A DNA stretch of 64,000 nt from Chitinophaga nivalis (GTDB lineage Bacteria > Bacteroidota > Bacteroidia > Chitinophagales > Chitinophagaceae). The DNA lies in the NCBI RefSeq assembly GCF_025989125.1, contig NZ_JAPDNR010000001.1:1222301-1286300 (forward strand), read 5' to 3'. Positions 7,309-16,170 of the stretch are shown here, one piece after another. The notes beneath the pieces are model-generated. The model ran no database searches, was not told the origin of the DNA, and saw only the letters and a program-made list of their open reading frames with translations. The first letter of the stretch is position 1, and the number at the start of each line of letters is the position of its first letter. A program made the position numbers and the translations under genes.

Positions 7309-9234
7309 TTATATCGTAACAGTAATCTTGTCTTTCAGCATTTCGCGGGTAGCGCGTGCAATACCGGCAGCATCGTAGCCACATTCCCGGTACAGTTCTT
7401 CCGGTTTACCGTGTTCTATGATGTGATCAGGAATACCCATGATTTTGATGGCTGCCTTGTATTGGTGGGCGGCCATAAATTCCAGGATAGCACTACCGAA
7501 ACCTCCTACTACAGTGCCATCTTCCACGGTAATCACTTTATCAAATGACTGGAAGACTTCATGCAACAGGGCTTCATCGAGTGGTTTTACAAAACGCATA
7601 TCGTAATGAGCGGGTTGCAGGCCATCGCTGATCAGTTCTTTGCAGGCTTCTGTCACAAAGTTACCGGTATGTCCGATGGAAAGAATCGCGATTTCTTTTC
7701 CGTCGCGGATCTTGCGACCGGTACCCGGCTTGATGGCGCGGAACGGCGTACGCCATTCCGGCATTACACCTTGTCCGCGTGGATAACGGATCACATAAGG
7801 TGACTGGTTATCCGGCAGCTGGGCGCTATACATCAGGTTACGCAGTTCTTCTTCGTTCATGGGAGCACTGATGATCACATTCGGAATGCTGCGCATGTAG
7901 GCGATATCGTAGGCGCCATGATGGGTTGGGCCGTCTTCTCCTACCAGTCCTGCCCTGTCGAGGCAGAAAATTACCGGCAGTTTTTGAATGGCTACATCAT
8001 GTACTGCCTGGTCAAAAGCGCGTTGGAAGAAGGAAGAATAGATCGTACAGAACACCCGCATGCCCTGGGTAGCCATACCGGCAGACAGGGTTACCGCATG
8101 TTGTTCGCAGATACCTACATCGAATGCGCGTTGCGGCATTTTTTCCATCATAAATTTGAGGGAAGAGCCGGAAGGCATGGCAGGGGTAATACCGAGTATT
8201 TTATCGTTTTGTTCTGCCAGTTCAATGATGGTATGTCCGAATACATCCTGGTATTTGGGCGGCTGTGGTTTCTCCACTGCTTTTTTGAAGATTTCTCCTG
8301 TGATTTTATCGAACAGGCCTGGTGCGTGCCAGGTAGTCTGGTCTTTTTCAGCCAGTGCATATCCTTTCCCTTTGGTGGTAACGATGTGCAGCAGTTTCGG
8401 ACCGGGAATATCTTTCAGGTCCTGCAGGGTATCGGTCAGTTTGGTGATGTTATGTCCATCTATCGGGCCAAAGTACCGTAATTGCAGGGATTCGAACAGG
8501 TTGCTGGATTTGGAAATCACGCCTTTGAGGCTGGCTTCCAGTTTGGAGGCCATGTCGCGGGTAAACCTTTTGCCTACCGGCAGTTTCCCGAGCATATGCC
8601 ATACATCGTCCCTGAGCTTATTATAGGTCGGTGAGGTGGTGATGTCTGTCAGGTATTCCTTGAGTGCGCCTACGTTGGGGTCAATGGACATGCAGTTATC
8701 GTTGAGGATAATCAGCACGTTGGCATTGGCTACGCCGGCGTGGTTCAGGGCTTCAAATGCCATCCCTGCGGTCATGGCGCCATCTCCTATTACTGCAATA
8801 TGTTGTTTGTCCAACTCTCCTTTGTAGTGAGAAGCCATGGCCATTCCCAGTGCAGCGGATATGGAGGTGGAAGAGTGTCCTACCCCAAAAGTATCATATT
8901 CGCTTTCGTCTCTTTTAGGAAAGCCGCTTAAGCCTTTGTATTTCCGGTTAGACGGAAAACTGTCCCGGCGACCGGTCAGTATTTTGTGGCCATAGGCCTG
9001 ATGGCCTACATCCCATACCAGCTGGTCGTAAGGAGTATTAAAAACGTAATGGAGGGCCACCGACAGCTCCACTACCCCAAGGCTGGCCGCAAAATGGCCT
9101 CCATGCACACTTACTACATCAATGATGTATTGACGTAATTCTTCGCACACCTGGTGCAGTTGCTCTTTGCTCAATTTGCGCAAATCAGCAGGGTTGTCTA
9201 TCTGGCTCAACAGTTGACCGGCAGTAATAGTCAT
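7309..9234 (-). CDS. dxs: 1-deoxy-D-xylulose-5-phosphate synthase
   Basis: This 641-residue thiamine-diphosphate enzyme condenses pyruvate and glyceraldehyde 3-phosphate to DXP. That is the first step of the MEP isoprenoid pathway, which also feeds thiamine and pyridoxal synthesis. The ThDP/Mg motif GDGAMTAG lies at 150-157 with the closing N178 and N180 (LNDNCMS). The transketolase-type pyrimidine domain with DRAGLVGEDGPTHHG lies near 420, and the C-terminal transketolase domain is complete. Length is normal for the family. The cell is cytoplasmic for this reaction. A bacteroidal -7 element sits just upstream at 9263-9270 on the same strand. No other isoprenoid gene is adjacent except a GGGP synthase homologue 2 kb away. 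Confidence 0.97.
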   Translation of the reverse strand: MTITAGQLLSQIDNPADLRKLSKEQLHQVCEELRQYIIDVVSVHGGHFAASLGVVELSVALHYVFNTPYDQLVWDVGHQAYGHKILTGRRDSFPSNRKYKGLSGFPKRDESEYDTFGVGHSSTSISAALGMAMASHYKGELDKQHIAVIGDGAMTAGMAFEALNHAGVANANVLIILNDNCMSIDPNVGALKEYLTDITTSPTYNKLRDDVWHMLGKLPVGKRFTRDMASKLEASLKGVISKSSNLFESLQLRYFGPIDGHNITKLTDTLQDLKDIPGPKLLHIVTTKGKGYALAEKDQTTWHAPGLFDKITGEIFKKAVEKPQPPKYQDVFGHTIIELAEQNDKILGITPAMPSGSSLKFMMEKMPQRAFDVGICEQHAVTLSAGMATQGMRVFCTIYSSFFQRAFDQAVHDVAIQKLPVIFCLDRAGLVGEDGPTHHGAYDIAYMRSIPNVIISAPMNEEELRNLMYSAQLPDNQSPYVIRYPRGQGVMPEWRTPFRAIKPGTGRKIRDGKEIAILSIGHTGNFVTEACKELISDGLQPAHYDMRFVKPLDEALLHEVFQSFDKVITVEDGTVVGGFGSAILEFMAAHQYKAAIKIMGIPDHIIEHGKPEELYRECGYDAAGIARATREMLKDKITVTI

Positions 9235-9262
9235 AATATGGCTCAGGGTTTATATTTAAAGA

Positions 9263-9270
9263 CAAAAATA
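9263..9270 (-). promoter_or_regulatory. Probable dxs promoter (-7 element)
   Basis: Read on the minus strand the sequence is TATTTTTG, an exact match to the bacteroidal -7 consensus TAnnTTTG. It would place the transcript start about 20 nt before the dxs ATG. No clear -33 TTG is seen at the right distance. Confidence 0.4.
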
Positions 9271-9416
9271 CATAAAAATATGCGGTAAACAGAGATCTGA
9301 TCCGGGGAAAATCAGCTGTTATCCTGATTCACTGCCATTCAGCCGGAGGCATCACCATTTACCAATTATGATTCACCATTTATAACAATTAGGTTCCCAT
9401 GGGGGGACTCATACGG

Positions 9417-9424
9417 TATTTTTG
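9417..9424 (+). promoter_or_regulatory. Probable promoter of LytS-type kinase gene
   Basis: TATTTTTG matches the bacteroidal -7 consensus TAnnTTTG and lies 31 nt before the ATG at 9456. The -33 region is not convincing. Confidence 0.4.
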
Positions 9425-9455
9425 GAATATAGGGTAAGTTTATTAATTTGAATTG

Positions 9456-10481
9456 ATGTTTAGACGAATATCCAAATATTGGTGGTGTCAGATGCTGGGT
9501 TGGACGGCTTATTTTGTGATAAATGTGTTTTTTACGTATACATTCAGCAATAAATTCCCCAATGCATTTCACTATGTGAGCATGCTGATTTTAATTGCCT
9601 TTGGTGTATTGTCCACGCACCTGTTCCGCAGCCTGATTAACCGGTTTAACTGGGTTAACAGCAGTGTTGAAAAGCAGGTATTGCTGTTTTTCACTATGAT
9701 GGCGGGAACGGGAGTTGTATTGTACCTGGGGTATTATGCTGTGATCAAGGTATTGTTGCGGCGGGAGATCTCTCCTGTAGTATTGGGTATCCTGGGATCT
9801 TTTCTCATTACCACGCTTTGGTGGCTGATTTATTTTGCGTGGCACTATATAGAGCGGAACAGGTCCTCCCAGGTGAATCAGCTGAAGCTGGAAACAACGG
9901 TAAAGGAGCTGGAACTCAAAACCATTAAGGCTCAGATGAATCCGCACTTCATTTTTAATGCGCTGAACAGTATCCGGGCATTGGTAGATGAAAATCCACA
10001 GCGCGCACGAACCGCTATTACAGAGCTTTCCAACATACTACGCAGTTCCATGCAAACCGAAAAGTCAGAAACGGTCAGCCTGGAAAATGAATTAAATATT
10101 GTAAAGGATTATCTTGCATTGGAACACATCCGTTTTGAAGAGCGGCTGAGTGTTGTATATGAGATTGATCCGGATACATTGGAGTTGCAGGTTCCTCCCA
10201 TGATGTTACAGACATTGGTGGAGAATGCGATTAAACACGGTATTTCCCGGGTAATACGGGGAGGTTCCGTGTATATAACTTCTTCGCTGATGGGAATGCA
10301 GCATGTAATTACCATTGAGAATACAGGACAACTGGTAGAAAATGATCTGAATAGTCATGGATTGGGACTACAAAGTACGCGTCAACGGTTAAGTCTCTTA
10401 TTTGGCAACAAGGCCTCTTTTGAAATCCGGAATAAAGATGAGCAAACGGTAGTAGCAAAGGTTGTGATGCCGCTGCTTTGA
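9456..10481 (+). CDS. LytS-type sensor histidine kinase
   Basis: This 341-residue kinase begins with four membrane helices within residues 15-130 (no recognisable extracellular sensor domain). A short linker leads to the His_kinase domain with phospho-acceptor His164 in QMNPHFIFNALNSI. An ATP-binding domain follows, with the N-box LVENAIKHG and a G-box around NSHGLGLQSTRQRL. This is the 5TM-lacking bacteroidal form of the LytS/YehU family. The LytTR regulator gene lies about 100 nt downstream, so the two form a two-component system. The in-frame TTG at 9453 is passed over for the ATG at 9456. The signal and target genes are unknown. Confidence 0.9.
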   Translation: MFRRISKYWWCQMLGWTAYFVINVFFTYTFSNKFPNAFHYVSMLILIAFGVLSTHLFRSLINRFNWVNSSVEKQVLLFFTMMAGTGVVLYLGYYAVIKVLLRREISPVVLGILGSFLITTLWWLIYFAWHYIERNRSSQVNQLKLETTVKELELKTIKAQMNPHFIFNALNSIRALVDENPQRARTAITELSNILRSSMQTEKSETVSLENELNIVKDYLALEHIRFEERLSVVYEIDPDTLELQVPPMMLQTLVENAIKHGISRVIRGGSVYITSSLMGMQHVITIENTGQLVENDLNSHGLGLQSTRQRLSLLFGNKASFEIRNKDEQTVVAKVVMPLL

Positions 10482-10581
10482 TCACGTGTTATAAAGTAAA
10501 CCGCTGTAGCTGGGGGAAAAGCCGGCTACGGCAATTATTATTTGTTGATAAATTTAATCATCAACCAAACTTCAATTGCCA

Positions 10582-11310
10582 ATGAAAAAAGCATTGATAA
10601 TAGATGATGAACGCCTTGCCAGAAGTGAACTGAAAAAATTACTGGCAGATCACCCGGAGATAGTGGTGGTGGGAGAAGCAGTGAACGCGAAGGATGGTAT
10701 AGAGAAGATTGAAACGTTACATCCTGATCTGTTGTTCCTGGACATTCAAATGCCGGATAAAACGGGCTTTGATCTCCTGGCTGAGCTGGAAAAAACGCCA
10801 CAGGTCATCTTTACGACAGCATATGATGAATATGCATTAAAGGCATTTGAGTACAACGCGCTCGACTACCTGTTAAAACCGGTAGAACCTAAACGTCTGG
10901 CAGATGCCATTCATAAACTGCATCAGCAGGAAGAGAAGGACCGCCTGGCTGCTGCCGGTGGTATCCGGACACTGCTGTCGGAGAATGACCAGGTATTTGT
11001 AAAAGACGGGGACCGTTGCTGGTTCGTGAAGCTGCAGGAAATACGCCTGTTTGAGAGTGTAGGTAACTATGCCCGGGTGTATTTTGAAACCAACAAGCCT
11101 TTAATCCTGAAGTCGCTGAATGCTTTGGAAGAGCGGCTGGATGAGCGGGTGTTTTTCCGGGCAAACCGGAAACACATTGTGAACCTGCGGATGATCGAAA
11201 AGATCGACACCTACTTTAACGGCGGACTGCTGCTGGAGATGCGCGGAGGCGAAAAAATTGAAGTGAGCCGCCGGCAGGCAGTGAAGTTCAAAGAAATGAT
11301 GAGCCTGTAA
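10582..11310 (+). CDS. LytTR-family response regulator
   Basis: This 243-residue protein has a receiver domain with acidic pocket Asp8-Asp9, phosphorylation site Asp54 in FLDIQMPDK, the conserved Thr in FTTAYDEYA and Lys in DYLLKPVE. A LytTR DNA-binding domain follows from about residue 135 (VGNYARVYFETNK, FFRANRKHIVNL). It is the partner of the LytS-type kinase directly upstream. LytTR domains bind tandem direct repeats, and no such target is visible in the flanks. The ATG at 10582 is preferred over the TTG two codons before it. Confidence 0.92.
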   Translation: MKKALIIDDERLARSELKKLLADHPEIVVVGEAVNAKDGIEKIETLHPDLLFLDIQMPDKTGFDLLAELEKTPQVIFTTAYDEYALKAFEYNALDYLLKPVEPKRLADAIHKLHQQEEKDRLAAAGGIRTLLSENDQVFVKDGDRCWFVKLQEIRLFESVGNYARVYFETNKPLILKSLNALEERLDERVFFRANRKHIVNLRMIEKIDTYFNGGLLLEMRGGEKIEVSRRQAVKFKEMMSL

Positions 11311-11343
11311 CGGGCAAAAGCGGCATATCCTGCCGCGATTAGC

Positions 11344-11410
11344 AATTACGTATTTTCTGATAGATCCAAACAGCTACGCTGCATACCTGGCTACCAGAAA
11401 ATGCGTAATT
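11344..11410. repeat. Intergenic palindrome, copy 3 (ATGCGTA family)
   Basis: The arms AATTACGTATTTTCTG (11344-11359) and CAGAAAATGCGTAATT (11395-11410) pair over 15 of 16 positions, with a 35-nt loop. The copy sits between the convergent LytTR and GGGP synthase genes, where it could also act as a two-way terminator. It is related to the copies at 1115 and 7246. Confidence 0.65.
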
Positions 11411-11442
11411 CTTAATATGATAATGTGTAATGCTTGTTAGTA

Positions 11443-12198
11443 TCAGGCTTTTACAGGCACAGAGTGCACGGCGTCTGCCAGTTCCTTAATGAGGGAGAGG
11501 TCGTTTTCTATAGCGTTACCAACCACGATAATATCGGCTCCTGCCTTACAATTGAGGTATGCTTTTTCTGCATCACGAATACCACCACCCACGATAATAG
11601 GTACATCCACCTGACTGGCTACCCTGCTGATCATGGTTTCAGTGATCGGATTACGGGCGCCGCTGCCGGCATCCATATAAATCACCTTCATACCCAGCAT
11701 TTCGCCTGCCATGGCAGTACACATAGCAATATCTGCTTTATCTGATGGAATAGGGGTAGCATTACTGATATAGGATACCGTAGTAGGTGCTCCTCCATCG
11801 ATGACCATATAGCCGGTGGAAATTACTTCCAGCCCGCTTTTCTTTACAGCTGCAGCAGATACTACGTGCTGGCCGATCAATAATTCCGGATTTCGGCCCG
11901 AGATCATGGAAAGATAAAGTAAAGCATCAGCATATTTAGACACCTGAGAAGGGCTCCCGGGAAATAATACGACAGGTATATCACAACTGGCTTTCAGCTG
12001 TTGCACACATTCATCTAGATGATTGGTGATTACCAGGCTGCCTCCAAGGAAGATATAGTCGACTTTGGCGGCAGTGCATTTAGCCGCAAGCTCAATAATA
12101 CCGGCAGGTGTTACCTTATCCGGATCTATTAAAACCGCGAATGCCTTTTCCTTCCTAGCCTTTCTGTCGATGAACGAAGTGTATATTTTATTGTACAT
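11443..12198 (-). CDS. Geranylgeranylglyceryl/heptaprenylglyceryl phosphate synthase
   Basis: This 251-residue TIM-barrel prenyltransferase carries the family's glycerol-1-phosphate binding pattern. LIDPDK lies at the N-terminus, followed by GGSL, FPGS, YMDAGSGA and finally VGGGIRDAE with the terminal VGNAIE phosphate-binding loop. These enzymes join sn-glycerol-1-phosphate to a polyprenyl diphosphate, the first step of archaeal ether lipids. Homologues are common in Bacteroidota but their cellular role there is poorly understood. The dxs gene nearby could provide prenyl precursors, though it is not in the same unit. The start is the ATG at 12198 instead of the TTG one codon upstream. A promoter is proposed just before it. 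Confidence 0.9.
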   Translation of the reverse strand: MYNKIYTSFIDRKARKEKAFAVLIDPDKVTPAGIIELAAKCTAAKVDYIFLGGSLVITNHLDECVQQLKASCDIPVVLFPGSPSQVSKYADALLYLSMISGRNPELLIGQHVVSAAAVKKSGLEVISTGYMVIDGGAPTTVSYISNATPIPSDKADIAMCTAMAGEMLGMKVIYMDAGSGARNPITETMISRVASQVDVPIIVGGGIRDAEKAYLNCKAGADIIVVGNAIENDLSLIKELADAVHSVPVKA

Positions 12199-12223
12199 CA
12201 ATAGCGCATTGTTCCGGTTGTCG

Positions 12224-12256
12224 CAAATGTATAATTTTTTTGTTAATAACCCACAA
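12224..12256 (-). promoter_or_regulatory. Probable promoter of GGGP synthase gene
   Basis: On the minus strand TACATTTG (12231-12224) fits the -7 consensus TAnnTTTG. A TTG (12256-12254) lies 22 nt upstream, slightly longer than the usual 19-21. The start codon is about 25 nt downstream. Confidence 0.45.
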
Positions 12257-12424
12257 TGCTAAATAAATATGCATGCAAGACATTTTCTATTCATGAACTT
12301 CATGATACTTATTGTGTTATCAATAGCATATGTAGGTGAAAAAATGTTAACGACAAATTTTGAGCCGGATTTACAGATATCAGTTTTCGAGTATAACAAA
12401 TGAGGTGGCAAACTGTTTGCCCAA

Positions 12425-12433
12425 TTATCCACA
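12425..12433 (+). promoter_or_regulatory. Single DnaA box upstream of ribonucleotide reductase
   Basis: TTATCCACA matches the DnaA-box consensus exactly and lies 96 nt before the reductase start. One site may be chance, although DnaA boxes are known to control some nrd operons in other bacteria. Confidence 0.3.
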
Positions 12434-12528
12434 AGCTGTGCAGAATAAATGACGGTAGCCCGGTATTTAAAAATTAATTTTAACATATCCCGCTTGAGCA
12501 TTCATTTCTATCATTCTAAGAAAAATTT

Positions 12529-15500
12529 ATGGGCATGAAAAAATCAGTGAATAATAACCGTGGCCTCGCATTCACCCGTTATTTTACCCGAGAAGGCATG
12601 AGTCCTTATGATCAGTTCGAGTATGATTTACGCTCCTCTGTTATCCGTAATCCAAACGGTGACATCGTTTTTGAAATGAACAATGTAGAAGTGCCGGTCG
12701 GGTGGTCGCAGATCGCTACGGATATCCTGGCACAGAAATACTTTCGTAAGGCAGGCGTGCCTCAGGAAGACGGCAGCCTGGGAAGGGAAACCTCCGTGAA
12801 ACAGGTGGTACACCGTATGGCCAATTGCTGGCGTGCATGGGGAGAACGGTATGGCTATTTTGCCACACCGGAGGATGCCCGGATTTTTTATGAAGAGTTG
12901 TCGTACGCCATGTTGAATCAGGCTTGTGTACCGAATTCTCCGCAGTGGTTCAATACCGGCCTGTTTGAAAGCTATGGTATAAAAGGCAAGCCCCAGGGGC
13001 ACTATTACGTAGAACAACATACCGGTCAGCTGGAAAAGTCTACTTCTGCCTACGAGCGGCCTCAACCACATGCCTGCTTTATCCTGAGCGTCAGTGACGA
13101 TCTGGTAAATGAAGGCGGTATCATGGATCTGTGGGTGCGGGAAGCCCGCATCTTTAAATATGGATCAGGCGTAGGTACCAACTTTTCCGCCATCCGGGGT
13201 GAAGGTGAAAAACTAAGCGGGGGTGGTACCTCCAGCGGCCTGATGAGTTTCCTGAAAATAGGCGACCGGGCAGCCGGCGCTATTAAATCCGGGGGTACTA
13301 CCCGTAGAGCTGCCAAAATGGTGTGCCTGGACCTGGATCATCCGGAAATCCTGGATTTCATTAACTGGAAAGTGGAGGAAGAGAAAAAAGTAGCTGCCCT
13401 GATTGCAGCCGGTTATGCCGCCGATTACGAAGGGGAAGCCTATAAAACTGTTTCCGGACAGAATTCCAACAACTCTGTACGTATTCCAAACAGCTTTTTT
13501 CGGGCACTGGAAACAAACAGCGACTGGGATCTGCAATCACGCACCCATGGCAAACCACTTAAAAGTGTACCGGCCAAAGAACTGTGGGACCAGATCAATT
13601 ATGCTGCCTGGCGCTGTGCAGACCCGGGTACCCAATATGATACCACTATCAACGAATGGCATACCTGCCCGCAGGGAGGCCGTATCAATGCCTCCAATCC
13701 CTGCTCCGAATACATGTTTCTGGACAATACCGCCTGTAACCTGGCATCGGTGAACCTGCGGCGCTTTTTTGATACCAATACCAACCTGTTTGATGTAGGT
13801 GGTTTTGAATACACGGTACGGCTGTGGACGGTGGTGCTGGAATTGTCTGTACTGATGGCGCAGTTCCCCTCAAAGGAAGTAGCGCAGCTGAGTTATGAAT
13901 ACCGTACGCTGGGGCTGGGATATGCCAATCTGGGGTCTATGCTGATGGTAAGCGGGATTGCCTACGACAGCGACGAAGCGCGGGGCATTGCCGGCGCTAT
14001 TACGGCTATTATGACTGGAGTAGCCTATAAAACATCGGCTGAAATAGCTGCCTTTGCAGGGCCTTTTCCCCGCTTTGAAGAAAACCGGACGGCCATGTTG
14101 CGGGTGATGCGGAATCACCGGGCTGCGGCCTATGATGCTGCTGATGCCTATGAAGGACTGGAGATACGGCCTCAGGGAATTGATGCGCGTTTTTGTGCCG
14201 ATTACCTGCTAAAAGCGGCTACGAAAGCCTGGGATGAAGCTGTACAGTTAGGAGAGCAATTTGGTTATCGTAATGCGCAGGCTACCGTGATTGCGCCTAC
14301 CGGTACCATCGGCCTGGTGATGGATTGTGATACGACTGGTGTAGAGCCGGATTTTGCCCTGGTGAAATTCAAGAAATTATCTGGTGGAGGATACTTTAAA
14401 ATTATCAATCAGTCGATTCCTGCAGCATTACAAAACCTGGGATACCAGCCGCATGAAATAAAAGCTATCGTGGATTATGCAAAAGGTACCGGCAGTTTCG
14501 CCGGCGCGCCTTACATCAACTATCCATCGTTGAGTGAAAAAGGTTTTATCGGAGATGAATTAAAAAAGCTGGATACTGCTGTTGTTTCTTCTTTCGATAT
14601 TTCTTTTGTGTTCAATGTATATACGTTGGGAGAAGAATGCTTGCAACGACTGGGTTTCACGCCGGAGCAATATTATAATCTGGAGTTTAGCCTGCTGCAT
14701 GAACTGGGATTTTCAGATGATCAGATCAGTGCTGCCAATGATTATGTGTGTGGTACAATGACGGTGGAAGGTGCGCCCTATCTGAAAGATAGCCATCTGC
14801 CAGTATTTGATTGTGCGAATAAGTGTGGTAAAACCGGTGAAAGATATATACATCCGCATGGACATATCCGGATGATGGCAGCGGCACAACCTTTTATTTC
14901 CGGTGCAATTTCCAAAACGATTAATCTGCCGCATGAGGCTACGGTGGAAGATGTAGCAGATGCTTACCTGATGAGCTGGCAGCTGGGATTAAAGGCATGT
15001 GCTCTATATCGTGATGGTAGTAAATTAAGTCAGCCACTCAGTAATAAAAGCGATAAAAAGAAAAAGGTAGATACGGTTGTTACGGCGGTACCTTCTTTGG
15101 ATTTGCAGCAACTGCCTACAGAGGAATTATTGGAAGAGATGAATAAGCGGATGGAAGCCAGTAAAGACACTACTTTAAAGCGTTTGTTATCGCGGATTGT
15201 GGAACGTAAATCGTTACCCTCCAAACGCGGCGGGTTTACACAGAAAGCGAAAGTAGGCGGCCAGGCTATATTTCTGCGTACCGGCGAATACAATGATGGT
15301 ACACTCGGTGAAATATTTATTGATCTGGCGAAAGAAGGATCTACACTCCGAAGTCTGATGAACTGCTTTGCCATAGCGGTTTCTGTGGGATTACAATACG
15401 GCGTTCCGCTGGAAGAATTTGTAGACAAGTTTGTATTCACCCGTTTTGAGCCGGCAGGAATGGTAGATCATCCTAACATTAAATCAGCGACTTCTCTCAT

Positions 15501-15837
15501 TGATTATATTTTCCGTGTGCTGGGTTACGAATACCTGGGACGTACAGATCTGGTGCATATACTGGATGCGCCTGAAAATACAGGTGATGAAGCAGATACA
15601 GATATCGCTGCAGCATCTTTATCACAGCTGCGTGTGAATGAGTATGAACCTGCTCCGCCCCGCACAGTCAAGGCGCAGCCGGTATCGGCGCAACAGGGAG
15701 AACAGAGCAGTACACAGGATTATATGCGAAGTATGCAGCGTGATGCGCCTGCGTGTAGTACATGCGGACACATTACTGTGCGTTCAGGGACTTGTTACAA
15801 ATGTCTGAACTGCGGTACCAGCATGGGTTGTAGCTGA
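12529..15837 (+). CDS. nrdJ: Vitamin B12-dependent ribonucleotide reductase (class II)
   Basis: This 1102-residue enzyme reduces ribonucleotides to deoxyribonucleotides using adenosylcobalamin to create the thiyl radical. It is oxygen-independent. Visible signatures are ANCWRAWGERYGYF near 95, NSPQWFNTG near 130, the catalytic cysteine region NPCSEYMF with Cys392, and the APTGTIGLVMDCDTTGVEPDF loop near 590-610. The C-terminal tail (about 1080-1102) has a zinc-ribbon-like cluster CSTCG...CYKCLNCG and ends in GCS. Length fits the long NrdJ subfamily (TIGR02504-like). It is monocistronic. A hairpin with a T-run follows at 15954. The first ATG is used, with a second ATG two codons later. Confidence 0.95.
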   Translation: MGMKKSVNNNRGLAFTRYFTREGMSPYDQFEYDLRSSVIRNPNGDIVFEMNNVEVPVGWSQIATDILAQKYFRKAGVPQEDGSLGRETSVKQVVHRMANCWRAWGERYGYFATPEDARIFYEELSYAMLNQACVPNSPQWFNTGLFESYGIKGKPQGHYYVEQHTGQLEKSTSAYERPQPHACFILSVSDDLVNEGGIMDLWVREARIFKYGSGVGTNFSAIRGEGEKLSGGGTSSGLMSFLKIGDRAAGAIKSGGTTRRAAKMVCLDLDHPEILDFINWKVEEEKKVAALIAAGYAADYEGEAYKTVSGQNSNNSVRIPNSFFRALETNSDWDLQSRTHGKPLKSVPAKELWDQINYAAWRCADPGTQYDTTINEWHTCPQGGRINASNPCSEYMFLDNTACNLASVNLRRFFDTNTNLFDVGGFEYTVRLWTVVLELSVLMAQFPSKEVAQLSYEYRTLGLGYANLGSMLMVSGIAYDSDEARGIAGAITAIMTGVAYKTSAEIAAFAGPFPRFEENRTAMLRVMRNHRAAAYDAADAYEGLEIRPQGIDARFCADYLLKAATKAWDEAVQLGEQFGYRNAQATVIAPTGTIGLVMDCDTTGVEPDFALVKFKKLSGGGYFKIINQSIPAALQNLGYQPHEIKAIVDYAKGTGSFAGAPYINYPSLSEKGFIGDELKKLDTAVVSSFDISFVFNVYTLGEECLQRLGFTPEQYYNLEFSLLHELGFSDDQISAANDYVCGTMTVEGAPYLKDSHLPVFDCANKCGKTGERYIHPHGHIRMMAAAQPFISGAISKTINLPHEATVEDVADAYLMSWQLGLKACALYRDGSKLSQPLSNKSDKKKKVDTVVTAVPSLDLQQLPTEELLEEMNKRMEASKDTTLKRLLSRIVERKSLPSKRGGFTQKAKVGGQAIFLRTGEYNDGTLGEIFIDLAKEGSTLRSLMNCFAIAVSVGLQYGVPLEEFVDKFVFTRFEPAGMVDHPNIKSATSLIDYIFRVLGYEYLGRTDLVHILDAPENTGDEADTDIAAASLSQLRVNEYEPAPPRTVKAQPVSAQQGEQSSTQDYMRSMQRDAPACSTCGHITVRSGTCYKCLNCGTSMGCS

Positions 15838-15908
15838 TTGAATGTTGCAACTCTTGTTAATGATATGTTATTGTGCCTTTAAAATTTCAAAGAAAAATAA
15901 CATGCCCT

Positions 15909-15916
15909 TACCTTTG
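15909..15916 (+). promoter_or_regulatory. Promoter-like -7 element before a short hairpin unit
   Basis: TACCTTTG matches TAnnTTTG exactly. No clear -33 TTG. The next terminator starts 38 nt downstream, so a transcript would be very short. Confidence 0.3.
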
Positions 15917-15953
15917 TATTCAAATAGGGTTTTCATAGGATAGTAACAAATTG

Positions 15954-15984
15954 AGGGCGCTTTTCTAGGCGCCCTTTTCTTTTA
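15954..15984 (+). terminator. Terminator downstream of nrdJ
   Basis: Stem AGGGCGC (15954-15960) with GCGCCCT (15969-15975), 8-nt loop, followed by TTTCTTTT. It lies about 115 nt after the nrdJ stop. Confidence 0.7.
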
Positions 15985-16170
15985 CAAAAAAGTGATCCCT
16001 TTCTCTTCTCTTTCGTGGTCGTTTTTCAGACCAAGATTACAAATCACTAATATTATAATTTGATATTCTTCTGTAAACAGGGGTTATATTTCATTTTCTT
16101 TATTTTAAGGCTTAAATATTTCATTTTTTCTAATATTTAAGAACAGATGCCTATCACCATATAATTTTAT

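Larger units (their letters stand above)
12199..12528. other. Divergent intergenic region, 330 bp
   Basis: This gap holds the divergent promoters of the GGGP synthase and the ribonucleotide reductase. It contains one perfect DnaA box, TTATCCACA, at 12425-12433. An 80-residue minus-strand frame at 12259-12501 has no gene-like features. I see no convincing riboswitch. Confidence 0.5.

Noticed and set aside
12259..12501. An 80-codon minus-strand frame before nrdJ
   Set aside because: No recognisable domain, weak start, and it overlaps promoter-like sequence, so I call it non-coding.
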